From: Cordilura impudica
Lineage: Eukaryota; Arthropoda; Insecta; Diptera; Scathophagidae
NCBI GenBank assembly: GCA_963682025.1
Contig: OY821521.1
Span: forward strand, 195,497,026-195,561,025
DNA: 64,000 nucleotides
Direction: 5' to 3'
Below, one piece after another: positions 33,165 through 42,589 of this stretch. Below the pieces are notes generated by a model. That model made no database searches. It was not told where the DNA came from and saw only the letters and a program-made list of their open reading frames with translations. Both the position numbers and the translations under genes were made by a program. Numbering within the stretch: the first letter of the stretch is position 1; every line of letters begins with the position of its first letter.

Positions 33165-33300
33165 CAAATAATGTCCCTCTGTAAGTCTGTGTGTCCGTGT
33201 AAACTTGTAAACAAATTTCAGGCGACAAATGAAATTTGGTATATAACTTTTTATGAGATATAGGATAATCGGTATTGAAATTAGTGAAAATAGGTGAATT
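33165..33300 (+). mobile_element. Dispersed repeat family B, short fragment
   Basis: TGTCCCTCTGTAAGTCTGTG, GTCCGTGTAAACTTGTAAAC, TTTGGTATATAACTTTTTAT and ATTGAAATTAGTGAAAATAG: the family B core without its 5' and 3' parts. Confidence 0.55.
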
Positions 33301-33319
33301 TTGTTTAGTTTTGAATGTT

Positions 33320-35195
33320 TTTTTTTTAGATTTTACATTTTTTTGATTTGGCGCTTTTGCTTTGGGATTTAGAAATTCTGATTTTTTTCCCCATTTCGTG
33401 TTTAAAAATTTTTACGACTTTGCGTTGTTGCGATTTTACGTTTTTACGAGTTTTTGTTTTCGCCATTTTTCGTTTTCACCATTTTTCGTTTTTGTGATTT
33501 TATTTTTTCGCGATTTTCGTTTAAGCGTTTTAAAAAAGTAAATTTTCTTTAAAAAAGTACGTTTTCTCATAAAAGCGACTTTTCTTAAAAAATATCTTTT
33601 CTTAGAAAAGTACATTTTCTTAAAAGAAGTACTTTTTCTTTAAAAAGTACTTTTTCTGAAAACAGTACTTTGTTTAAAAAATTACCTCTTATTAAGAAAC
33701 TACCTTTAATTAAAGTAGTACATTTGCTTAAAAAGGCACTTTTCTTAAAAAGCACTTTTTCTTAAAAAGGCACTTTTTCTTAAAAAAGTAAATTTTCTTA
33801 TAAAACTACCTTTTAATATTTATTTTATTTATTTATTAAAAAACTACCGTTTTATAAAACTGCCTTTTAGTAAAAACTCCCTTTTCTTAAAAAAAACTAC
33901 CTTTTTTAAAAAAAAACTGCCTTTAAAAAAATATCTTTTATTAAAAAAACTACCTTTTCTTAAAAAAGGACATTTTCTTAGAAAAGTGCCTTTTCTGAAA
34001 AAGTACCTTTTATTAAAAATTCAATTTTCTTAAAAAAGTAAATTTTCTTATAACAGTAAATTTTCTTAGAAAACTACTTTTTATTAAAAAAAAAAAAACT
34101 ACCTTTTATTAAAAAACTACCTTTTTTAAAAATACCTTTTTATTAAAACACTATGTTTTCTTAAAAAAAAACTACTTGTAGTGAAAAACTTTCCTTTCTT
34201 AAAAAAGTAAATTTTCTTAAGTGTCTTATCTCTGAAAAGTACATTTTCTTAAAAAAAAAAAATTGTTTTCTTAAAAAAGTTCATTTTATTAAAAAGTACA
34301 TTAAAAAAAGACCTTTTCTTAAAAAACGTACCTTTATTTTAAAAGAAAAAGTACTTTTTTAAGAAAATTTATCTTATTGAGAAAATGTAATTTTTATAAA
34401 AAAAACACATTTTCTTTTAAAGAAAATGTACTTTTTAAGAATAAGTTATTCTTAAGAAAATGTTTTTTTAAAGTTAGTTTTATAAAAAATGTACTTTATT
34501 ATGATAATGTAAAAAAGTACGTTTGCTTAAAAAAGCGACTTCTTTAAAAATACCTTTCCTTATTAAAGTACATTTTCTTAAAAGAAGTACCTTTTCTTTA
34601 AAAAGTACATTTTTTATAAAAAAATACCGTTTCTTAAAAAAGTACATTTTCTTAAAAAAGTACCTTTTCTTAAAAAAGTACCTTTTCTTAAAAAAGTACC
34701 TTTTCTTAAAAAAGTACATTTTCTTAAAAAAGTACCTTTTCCTTAAAAAAGTACCTTTTCTTAAAAAAGTACCTTTTCTTAAAAAAGTACTTTTTCTTAA
34801 AAAAGTAACTTTTATTAAAAATTAAACTTTCTTAGAAAACTACCTTTTTTAAAACCACCTTTTATTAAAAAAACTTCCTTTTCTTAAAAAAAGTACATTT
34901 TCTTAGAAAAGTGCCTTTTCTGAAAAAGTACCTTTTATTAAAAATTAAATTTTCTTAGAAAACTACCTTTTTTAAAACTACCTTTTATTAAAAAACTATC
35001 TTTTCTTAAAAAAAAGTACCTTGTAGTAAGAAACTTCTCTTTCTTAAAAAAGTAAATTTTCTTTGAAAACTACATTTTCTTTAAAAAAAATTTCTTTTCT
35101 TAAAAAAGTACATTTTATTAAAAGGTACATTTCAAAAAAAAAAAAAAAACACTTTTTCTTAAAAAAAAGTACCTTTATTTTAGAAGAAAAAGTGG
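33320..35195. repeat. CGATTTTT module and 18-bp (AAAAAAGTACCTTTTCTT)n array
   Basis: 33,340-33,530 is built of GATTTTACGTTTTTACGAG and GCCATTTTTCGTTTTCACCA type units. From 33,535 it becomes TTTTCTTAAAAAAGTACCTT repeats. 34,630-34,805 is the cleanest part, with about ten 18-bp units. Because 18 is divisible by three, open frames occur on both strands (100 codons plus, 79 codons minus); these are repeat artefacts. 34,330-34,470 switches to the opposite orientation. Confidence 0.9.
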
Positions 35196-35204
35196 GGTAA
35201 AGCG

Positions 35205-36212
35205 AATACATAGGGTTGATTTTAATGCACTGAAGACTTAATGCTGTATGTTGACCCATAGGGCCATGGAATCAACAATGTCATCTGTATATATGGGTGG
35301 TATAGGTATTGAGTAATCGGATACTCTTGATGTTCTAGGCATGAGAATTCAATGTGATATTCGTTGGAACGAGCATGTTTTTCAAGTGTCGAAAGAAGCA
35401 TTCAAGTGTCTTGGTTTTCTAAAACGGTGTAAAAATTACTTCACTCCTTCTGGTCTCCTTAAAATCTATACCACTTACATCCGACCGAAAATGGAATATG
35501 ACTCCCAGGAGCTTCAAAGTCTATTTTGGAGCTACTGGACCGTGTACAAAGGAGGGCGTTGGCGCTCATCAATGACAGTAGGGTATCCAACTCTATTGAT
35601 TCATTGGAACATCGTCGGAAGCGCGGTAGGTGAGTAGGTAGCGTGCTCTCCTACCATGCGGGGGTTGTGGGTTCGATTCCCACCAGAGGCTTTGGTCTGT
35701 CGTTGCAAAAAAAAAATGAACACACTACTCCCTCTTTCCTCCTTCCTATATGTATATCTTTCCTGAGATCAACACAATGCACTGCATCTGTAGGGGGCAT
35801 CCCCTGAGTGTTGATTAATAAAAAAAAAAAATAAATGTGGGTTGTGTGTATCACTGTTCTATAGATATTACCATGGGAAATGTTCTTCTGATATTAGCGA
35901 ACTTATTCCAAGTGCCCGAGTTTCGGTTCGCTCTACCCGCTTCTCTAGTAGATCACATCAGTTTTAGTCTATTGTCCAGTTGACCGCACAACGCATTACA
36001 GAGAGAATTCGTTTATTAGTCGAAGTAGCCGTATGTGGAATAAACTCCCCGCAGAGGTCTTTCCTGACAGTTATAATCTAATAAAATTGAAGTCAAATAT
36101 CCACAAACACTACTCCCTCTTTCCTGCTCCCCACAACCTATTTTCCTGAAATCAACACAATGCACTGCATTTGTAGGGGGCATCTCCTGAGTGTTGGTTA
36201 ATATAAAAAAAA
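35205..36212 (+). pseudogene. Non-LTR retrotransposon 3' portion (RT C-terminus and tail), split by a SINE
   Basis: Readable pieces in order: VDFNALKT (35,215) and VYMGGIGIE; DTLDVLGMRIQCDIRWNEHV (from about 35,320); FKCLGFLKRCKNYFTPSGLL and IYTTYIRPKMEY; then after frameshifts SIDSLEHRRK-like coding up to about 35,622. After a SINE of about 210 bp it resumes with SLFYRYYHGKCSSDISELIP (35,849 on) and SRMWNKLPAEVFPDSYNLIK, ending with a stop near 36,145. This is the typical C-terminal part of the RT-encoding ORF of jockey/CR1-group LINEs. The 3' UTR is very short and ends TTAATATAAAAAAAA. It is inserted in the 18-bp array. Frameshifts make it dead. Confidence 0.85.
35622..35832 (+). mobile_element. 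tRNA-derived SINE inserted in the LINE
   Basis: The head looks like a tRNA: A-box-like TAGGTGAGTAGG at 35,627-35,638 and a perfect B box GGTTCGATTCC at 35,670-35,680. The T arm GTGGG-TTCGATT-CCCAC pairs fully (35,667-35,683) and is followed by CAGAGGC. After a short body the 3' part (from 35,720) is nearly the same as the 3' end of the surrounding LINE (36,104-36,212): CACTACTCCCTCTTTCCT, ATCAACACAATGCACTGCAT, TGTAGGGGGCATC and TGAGTGTTG, then TTAATAAAAAA. The shared tail implies that this SINE is mobilised by that LINE family. No convincing target duplication was seen. Confidence 0.85.
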
Positions 36213-36214
36213 CG

Positions 36215-37190
36215 CATTTTCTTTTAAAGGAAATGTATTTGTTAAGAAAAGGTTATTCTTAAGAAAACTTATATTTTAAAGGTATTTTTATAAAAAATTT
36301 ACAATCTTAAAATAATAAAAAATTTACTTTATTTTGATGATGTAATTTTTTTTGAAAAAAATTTACTTTTTAAGAAAGAGTGCGTTTTAACGAAAAGTCA
36401 CTTTCTAAGAAAATTTAATGTTTTTAAGAATATGTAGGTACTATTTTAAGAAAAGGCTCTTTTAAAAAAAAATTTACTCCTTTAAGAAAAGGTTCTTTTT
36501 AGAGAAAATGTAGTTTTTTAATATAAGGTATTTTTTTTTTAAGATAATGTACTCTTTTTAAATAAAAGATGTTTTTTTATGAAAAGTACTTTTTTTTAGA
36601 ATATAACTTTTTTAAGTAAAATACGTTTTTTTAAAAAAACTGACCCATAAAAATTAATTTTTTTTACTCCCTTTCTTTGTAAATTAAGAGCACCATCATG
36701 TATTTATGATTGACTGAAAATAACAAAAAAACCGTTGAAAATAAAAAACCGTTAAAATTTGTTTAATCGAAAATTTGTTAGATCATTTTTATCATCACCA
36801 AGAGTCTGCCTGCAAAGCTTCAGCTCGATTGGATAACGGGAAAAGTGTTAAAAATAGATCCAAAGTGTTTTCGGCAGACAAACAGACAAGCAGACACTAC
36901 GAGTTAAAATAAAGGTACTTATTTTAATAAAAAGTACATCTACTTTTTAATAAAAGGGACTTTTTTAAGAAAATATATTTTTTAAAGAAAATAAACTTTT
37001 TTAAGAAAAGGTACCCTTTAAAGAAAACACACTTAAGAAAATATACTTTTTCAAGAAAAGGAAGTTTTTTACTAAAAATTAGTTTTATTTAATAAAAAGG
37101 TAGTTTTAATAAAAATTTAGTTTTAAAAAAAGGTAGTTCTTAAAAAAGTACCTTGTCTTAAAAAAAGTGTTTTTTCTCAAGTCTCCTTTC
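36215..37190. repeat. 18-bp array, opposite orientation, with family G insert
   Basis: AAGAAAATGTACTTTTTAAG-type sequence, the reverse complement of the main 33.5-35.2-kb array, more degenerate. 36,640-36,918 is a family G copy (TTACTCCCTTTCTTTGTAAA ... CACTACGAGTTAAAATAAAG), including TCAGCTCGATTGGATAACGG and a GGCAGACAAACAGACAAGCA block. Confidence 0.8.
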
Positions 37191-37199
37191 TAGTTGAAT

Positions 37200-37340
37200 A
37201 TGTTTGCTTACAAAAATATCTGATAATCTGATCTCACCTAATTTTGATTGAAGAATATTTTTTATGTCGATTAATGGCCTCATCCAGTAGAGGGCATCGT
37301 ATAGTCGAACTAAGCCGAATATAACTTTTGTTTTACTTAT
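37200..37340 (-). mobile_element. Dispersed repeat family H, terminal segment
   Basis: Minus strand: AAAACAAAAGTTATATTCGG, then TTAGTTCGACTATACGATGC, CCTCTACTGGATGAGGCC. A related plus-oriented end is at 49,945-50,040 (GAATCCGGCTAAGCCGACTA, TGCGATCACCTATACC, GCTGGATGAGGTG). Ends again with a small hairpin and a TTACTT-like flank. Confidence 0.45.
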
Positions 37341-37653
37341 GCAATGTATAATTTAAAATAAATAATTATTTTTAAAATCAATGTTTGGAATGGGCTATTT
37401 ATATAATTTTAACCTTTATTTGTGAATTTGTAAAAATACTTTGATTACAGCTCTCCTCTTATTGTTATTCAGTTGAAAGTATTTAATTTCTTGAATGTTG
37501 CTGTTCGAAAAAAATTACGAAAATGAAATTATTTCCAAAAATCTTTGAATCATTTTATACTGTTATAAATAGATTAATTATTATTTAAAATATTTTTAAA
37601 TAAAACTTCAAAGGAAAATGTAGTAGAAAATAAATATGGTGCAGATATAATAA

Positions 37654-37681
37654 TTTATTGAAATTTTTCTTAAAATTTATT
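37654..37681 (-). terminator. Polyadenylation signals of the small peptide gene
   Basis: Two AATAAA hexamers on the minus strand, at 37,676-37,681 and 37,654-37,659, about 108 and 130 bp after the stop codon of the gene ending at 37,789. They are canonical in sequence and spacing, but AATAAA is frequent by chance in such AT-rich DNA. Confidence 0.5.
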
Positions 37682-37788
37682 AATGGTATTTGTATTCTAA
37701 TGTTTGATAAATAATATGCAAATTTCAATGGATAACATGGATTAATGAATTAATTTTATAAAATGAAAAAAATATTTTTTTCCTATAA

Positions 37789-38083
37789 TTATTTGCTAGT
37801 TGTTTGAACTTCTGTGTTATTTTCCGTAATGGGAATCGATTCAGGTAAAAAGATGGGTGGTTGAGACAAATCAACTGGTGGTGAGGCTTGATTATGTGTG
37901 TGTTCAAAGCGCTAAATAAAAAATAAATAAATAAATAAATTTTAGTCATCTTAAGCCAAAAAAATGATATGGTAATAAACTTACCCCACTGGGAGCAAAG
38001 ATGGAACCATGTTCTACTTGTGGCTTAGATTCAATAGTTACGACAATTAAGACAACCAACAAAACAAACATTAATTTATTCAT
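37789..38083 (-). CDS. Small secreted peptide, two exons (family unknown)
   Basis: Spliced gene on the minus strand. Exon 1 is 38,083-37,985 (33 codons) and exon 2 is 37,911-37,789 (40 codons plus TAA), separated by a 73-bp phase-0 intron with donor GTAAGT and acceptor TTTATTTAG. The N-terminus MNKLMFVLLVVLIVVTIES is a classic signal peptide with likely cleavage near residues 19-20. The predicted mature peptide starts around KPQVEHGSIFAPSG. The exon 2 part is hydrophilic and Pro-rich (SPPVDLSQPPIFLPESIPI) and ends NNTEVQTTSK with one NNT glycosylation sequon. No Cys is present, so it is not a disulphide-bonded toxin or defensin type. The product is probably secreted. It sits alone among transposons. 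I do not recognise the family; seminal, salivary or immune-induced peptides are possible but unsupported. Confidence 0.75.
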
Positions 38084-38150
38084 GATCGTTTTGTTCTGTG
38101 TGATCCCGTTGTTGTGTTGAAATCAAATAATACAATTCTCTTAATCTTTC

Positions 38151-38162
38151 CTTTTATATATA
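38151..38162 (-). promoter_or_regulatory. TATA box of the small peptide gene
   Basis: TATATATAAAAG on the minus strand, 68-79 bp upstream of the ATG at 38,083. A start site about 30 bp downstream, near 38,130, would give a 5' UTR of roughly 45-50 nt. A TCAACA initiator-like sequence lies at 38,115-38,120, a little farther than usual. A strong TATA box suits a tightly regulated, highly expressed tissue- or stimulus-specific gene. Confidence 0.6.
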
Positions 38163-38169
38163 GCAAGAA

Positions 38170-39018
38170 ATTGATGACAATCTCTGTGCTGTTCTGACGA
38201 AATTAAAGAAAAACACACTTTCACACACCGCCAATGTTTCATGTTTTTTTTATGTTTTGTTAACCCAGTGCAGAGGAATTCTTAAATACCTGCATAATCA
38301 TCAATCGAATACGTCGATGAACGCGTAATGGAGGTGAACAAAAAAAGTTATTAATACGTTAACAGGTGTTTGTAAGAACAGGAAGTCTTGGCTTGACTTG
38401 TTCGTTACGTTCGTTACACAGTGAAAGTCATTTGTAATAAAAATTAAGAATCTGAAAGGTGTCGGTGTCGAGATCGTAACGTTTGTGTTGATTGTCAATT
38501 AAAGAATTTATTTTCTGATGGTAATCACTGTGCAATCTAAGCGATTTCATCTCTGACAGTTAGTCTATCAGCTATACGGCTCTTGAATAAATAAAAAAAA
38601 AACCGCTTATAAATTCCATTCAGTTGAACTTTGTAACTCGTACGAGTAAATGTAGGAATTGTTAAATTTTTACATACAAAGATTTCAATGCACTGATAAT
38701 AATTATCGGCTTAGCGAACTATGACGGTTTTTAATCAGTTTTTTTTTTTTTTTTTTAATTAATTTATAACTATTAATGAAATTGTCATTCAAGTCATTAT
38801 ACGAAAGGAATTTTTCTTTAAAACTTAATAAATAAAAAAAAAAATGTTTATAAAGTTAATAAATTAAGGAAAATTATCACTTTTTCATCAGTGTCCGGCC
38901 GGACATTAAAATAAAGGATATGTTATAAAAAATTCTTTCTGAAAAAAGAACTTTACATATTTTTTCATAAATTTGAAATCACTTATTCCTTTATCGGGCT
39001 TTCAAGTATACTAAGGGT
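38170..39018. other. Upstream region of the peptide gene; no other gene seen
   Basis: 38,170-38,560 has a more even base composition than the surroundings and no repeat family recognised elsewhere in the window, so it may be the regulatory region of the peptide gene. I could not identify convincing NF-kB, GATA or ecdysone-response sites. From 38,700 it becomes T-rich with no features. Confidence 0.4.
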
Positions 39019-39226
39019 GTTTTTTAAGCCCGATAGAACTTGAGATTGTAAAAAATATCACAAAAGATTAAATTTTAGCCGAAAAAAGTGAACATGAACA
39101 TTTGAAAACTTCGGATATTCTTGTTTTTTAAGTCCGATAGAACTTGAGATTGTAAAAAATATCACAAAAGATTAAATTTTAGCCGAAAAAAGTGAACATA
39201 AACATTTGAAAACTTCGGATATTCTT
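39019..39226. repeat. 104-bp tandem duplication
   Basis: Two head-to-tail copies (39,019-39,122 and 39,123-39,226) differ at only a few positions. The unit includes CCGATAGAACTTGAGATTGT, TATCACAAAAGATTAAATTT and CATTTGAAAACTTCGGATAT. The high identity suggests a recent duplication. Confidence 0.9.
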
Positions 39227-39868
39227 GATGAAGCGCATTCTGTACGATCAAAATATTAAAGTAATTTTTTTTTAATGGATAGATATATAGTTCGGCTGGA
39301 CTCAGTTAATTACATTAAAATTGATTGAGGACTTTTTAAGGAATTCTAGGTCAAAGTTGAACTTCTGATTTTTTTTAACTTTTAGGGTGAAATATGTGTT
39401 TATTATTTTTTTATTTATTAAAAAATTTAATATTTGGATTTTAATAATAATTATAAACATTTTTTGTAATAATGGGATTTTTTAATGTTACACTCAAAAA
39501 AATTTTTACATCAAAAAAATAGTAAAATCAACTGGAGATTTTGCTATTACTACTGAAAAATTAAAAATTTTTTGTTGTCAAATTTGCAAATTTGTTTACA
39601 CTCAAAGAATATTTACACTTAAAAAAAAAAAACGTTAATAATATTATCTAAAAATCTTACTATTACCACAGAAAAATTTATTATTTTTTGCTGTCAAATT
39701 TGATAATTTTAAAAAACATTTTAAAAATAAAAACTGCAATAGATTTTAATTGCATCTGTAACAATGGTAGGTTCCGTTTATTATTATTTTTTACTAATAC
39801 TATGTTTTTCGTGCTTAAATAACAATGAAAGGCAATTATAATTATTATTTGTTTGACTCAAATATTGA
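39227..39868. other. No feature recognised
   Basis: AT-rich with a loosely repeated TTTTACACTCAAAAAAATTT and TTTGTTGTCAAATTTG phrase near 39,490-39,720. No gene. Confidence 0.45.
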
Positions 39869-40007
39869 TTAAAAATTTTCCATATTTTGTTCTGTGTTAT
39901 TTCTGTTCTTTAGTAGTTTTTTGACTTCTTCGTCTAAATCCCGATGTTCCACTTTCCATTGATTTCGAATACTGGAGATGAACGGATCTGACGTTGCCAA
40001 TAATATA

Positions 40008-41313
40008 ACGGGTGATTTTTTAAGAGCTTGATAACTTTTTTTAAAAAAAAAACGCATAAAATTTGCAAAATCTCATCGGTTCTTTATTTGAAACGTTAGA
40101 TTGGTCCATGACATTTACTTTTTGAAGATAATTTCATTTAAATGTTGACCGCGGCTGCGTCTTAGGTGGTCCATTCGGAAAGTCCAATTTTGGGCAACTT
40201 TTTCGAGCATTTCGGCCGGAATAGCCCGAATTTCTTCGGAAATGTTGTCTTCCAAAGCTGGAATAGTTGCTGGCTTATTTCTGTAGACTTTAGACTTGAC
40301 GTAGCCCCACAAAAAATAGTCTAAAGGCGTCAAATCGCATGATCTTGGTGGCCAACTTACCGGTCCATTTCTTGAGATGAATTGTTCTCCGAAGTTTTCC
40401 CTCAAAATGGCCATAGAATCGCGAGCTGTGTGGCATGTAGCGCCATCTTGTTGAAACCACATGTCAACCAAGTTCAGTTCTTCCATTTTTGGCAACAAAA
40501 AGTTTGTTAGCATCGAACGATAGCGATCGCCATTCACCGTAACGTTGCGTCCAACAGCATCTTTGAAAAAATACGGTCCAATGATTCCACCAGCGTACAA
40601 ACCACACCAAACAGTGCATTTTTCGGGATGCATGGGCAGTTCTTGAACGGCTTCTGGTTGCTCTTCACTCCAAATACGGCAATTTTGCTTATTTACGAAG
40701 CCATTCAACCAGAAATGAGCCTCATCGCTGAACAAAATTTGTCGATAAAAAAGCGGATTTTCTGCCAACTTTTCTAGGGCCCATTCACTGAAAATTAGAC
40801 GTTGTGGCAGATCGTTCGGCTTCAGTTCTTGCACGAGCTGTATTTTATACGGTTTTACACCAAGATCTTTGCGTAAAATCTTCCATGTGGTCGAATAACA
40901 CAAACCCAATTGCTGCGAACGGCGACGAATCGACATTTCACGGTCTTCAGTAACACTCCTAGAAACAGACGCAATATTCTCTTCTGTACGCACTGTACGC
41001 ATTCGTGTGGTTGGTTTAATGTCCAATAAAGTAAACTGAGTGCGAAACTTGGTCACAATCGCATTAATTGTTTGCTCACTTGGTCGATTATGTAGACCAT
41101 AAATCGGACGTAAAGCGCGAAACACATTTCGAACCGAACACTGATTTTGGTAATAAAATTCAATGATTTGCAAGCGTTGCTCGTTAGTAAGTCTATTCAT
41201 GATGAAATGTCAAAGCATACTGAGCATCTTTCTCTTTGACACCATGTCTGAAATCCCACGTGATCTGTCAAATACTAATGCATGAAAATCCTAACCTCAA
41301 AAAAATCACCCGT
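40008..41313 (-). mobile_element. Complete DD41D mariner-like element
   Basis: 1,306 bp bounded by inverted ACGGGTGATTTTTT ends (40,008 onward, and inverted up to 41,313) and flanked on both sides by TA, the mariner target duplication. It contains one uninterrupted transposase gene. Removing the element and one TA restores the flanking Transib-like frame, so the insertion is well defined. Confidence 0.92.
40115..41200 (-). CDS. Mariner-superfamily transposase, DD41D type (intact)
   Basis: 361 codons, the usual length for the group. Cuts and pastes its own element at TA sites in the nucleus. The N-terminal half has two helix-turn-helix regions: residues 1-50 (QRLQIIEFYYQNQCSVRNVF) and 80-112 (MSIRRRSQQLGLCYSTTWKI). 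The catalytic core has ILFSDEAHFWLNG with Asp159, WFQQDGATCHTAR with Asp252, and SCDLTPLDYFLWG with Asp294. There are 41 residues between the second and third Asp, the spacing that defines the DD41D (rosa) lineage. No stops or frameshifts; the ATG lies just inside the TIR-proximal sequence. Relatives in the window (25.1-25.5 and 42.6-43.3 kb) are decayed, so this copy looks young and potentially active. Confidence 0.93.
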   Translation of the reverse strand: MNRLTNEQRLQIIEFYYQNQCSVRNVFRALRPIYGLHNRPSEQTINAIVTKFRTQFTLLDIKPTTRMRTVRTEENIASVSRSVTEDREMSIRRRSQQLGLCYSTTWKILRKDLGVKPYKIQLVQELKPNDLPQRLIFSEWALEKLAENPLFYRQILFSDEAHFWLNGFVNKQNCRIWSEEQPEAVQELPMHPEKCTVWCGLYAGGIIGPYFFKDAVGRNVTVNGDRYRSMLTNFLLPKMEELNLVDMWFQQDGATCHTARDSMAILRENFGEQFISRNGPVSWPPRSCDLTPLDYFLWGYVKSKVYRNKPATIPALEDNISEEIRAIPAEMLEKVAQNWTFRMDHLRRSRGQHLNEIIFKK

Positions 41314-41879
41314 TATTAAATGGATCTTCATTTGTGGAATTTCATGAAATTTTTCTAGTATTGTGCTCTCTATAAAATCTGTAATCCTTATTCCTTTTTT
41401 CCTGAGCCTCCTCTGATAGATCTCCAAATGGTACCAAATGATATTTAATGACATCTTCTCCATTATAAAGGATTTTGTGAACTGTTGCACACATATTTCC
41501 CCATGGGTAGTTGGTTGTATATATTTTTGCAGTTTCCTTAGCATAGTCTCCAAATTTTATAGAGTCATTGCAAGCAACTACTTCTAGGATTATTTTAAAT
41601 CTGAAAATAAGGTTTAAATCCACACCTGTTATTTCAGATACTGTTTCTGGATATGAAAAGAATCTTCTTGCGGTATTGCCATCATTTGTATTGCCTGACC
41701 CTTGTTTTGGCTGATCTATAACCAATCCAAATTTGCGATATTCATCTTGAACATATTTCTCTTTGGAACTTCTTAACTCTTTGTTGGTTTCGTTGTTTTT
41801 TATTGAGCCCGAAATCCAAATCATAACTGATTTCTTTATTACTTGCATTAGTGCATTGTTAGGTAGAATAAAAAGGTAT

Positions 41880-42589
41880 AAAAAAGGTATGATAATAAAA
41901 AAAAACCCAGGTTACTAATGAACTACATCATCTGTGTATTGACATTCTTACTTACAAATATATTATGGTATTAGAACAAATAATGACTATTATAAGCTAT
42001 AAAATACCTAAAGCACAAATTTAATACACCATTGTATACGGGTACTTATAGGGCTGATTAAATTATCGTAATTTGAATTTTTTAGAGTAATTTCATTAAA
42101 ATGAAAAAAGTTTTCTACCCACGGGTCTTCACGGGTGCAAAAGTATATGTAGGGTTAAAGAGGACAATTTCACCTTTCTGCGGGTGGTATACGTTTCTTG
42201 TTCCATTTTGTTCCCTAGAACATCTATTCCACTAAAGTTGAAATTTGAGAAAAATATAGTAGTTTCATAAATATTTCATAACGCCCCTAATATTAAACGG
42301 TAGAGCTGTGACCACTTACAACAACTAAAGACTATATATAAAAAAGACCGCAGGTCATTATCGATGATAGCTTGCGAGTAGTAACCATTTATTTTTGATA
42401 AAAAACAAAAAAAAAATCACCTTTTTCTGAAATTAAAAAACAGTTGAGATTGACAGCATGCCCACAATTAGCATTAGTTTAACCTAATCTTTTGGCTACC
42501 TTAATCTGGATACAAAAAAGCGTTAAAATTTTAAAAATCGGTGACAAAAAAATTAGACTTTTGGCCAATGAAATTAAAATTTTAGCTAC
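41880..42589. other. No feature recognised
   Basis: AT-rich with one less AT-rich stretch at 42,115-42,240 (CCCACGGGTCTTCACGGGTG). No frame, splice signals or element ends were found. Confidence 0.4.

Larger units (their letters stand above)
39869..41875 (-). pseudogene. Transib/RAG1-like transposase, C-terminal part, split by a mariner
   Basis: Minus-strand coding resumes on both sides of the mariner at 40,008-41,313. The upstream part (41,875-41,316) reads WISGSIKNNETNKELR, GSGNTNDGNTARRFFSYPET, EITGVDLNLIFRFKIILEVV, YPWGNMCATVHKILYNGEDV and then VPFGDLSEEAQEKRNKDY, FYREHNTRKISRNSTNEDPF. The downstream part (40,005-39,869) continues LLATSDPFISSIRNQWK. The GNTARRFF, VHKILxxG and LSEEAxExRNKDxxxYRExxxRKxSR blocks are those of Transib transposases, and the last Glu-containing block corresponds to the region around the third catalytic residue of RAG1. 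The frame appears continuous if the TA-flanked mariner is removed. The N-terminal two thirds, including the first two catalytic Asp regions, were not found. A domesticated host gene fragment is an alternative. Confidence 0.65.

Noticed and set aside
34480..34825. Overlapping open frames on both strands with FLKK/YFFKKR repeats
   Set aside because: An 18-bp tandem repeat keeps any frame open on both strands; no start context or non-repeat sequence supports a gene.
35622..35690. Functional tRNA gene
   Set aside because: The T arm is perfect, but the 5' half does not form an acceptor stem with the CAGAGGC end, and the unit carries a LINE-type tail.
38600..38630. TATAAA followed by TCAGT as a second promoter
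   Set aside because: The spacing is only about 11 bp, too short for a TATA-initiator pair, and no coding sequence follows.
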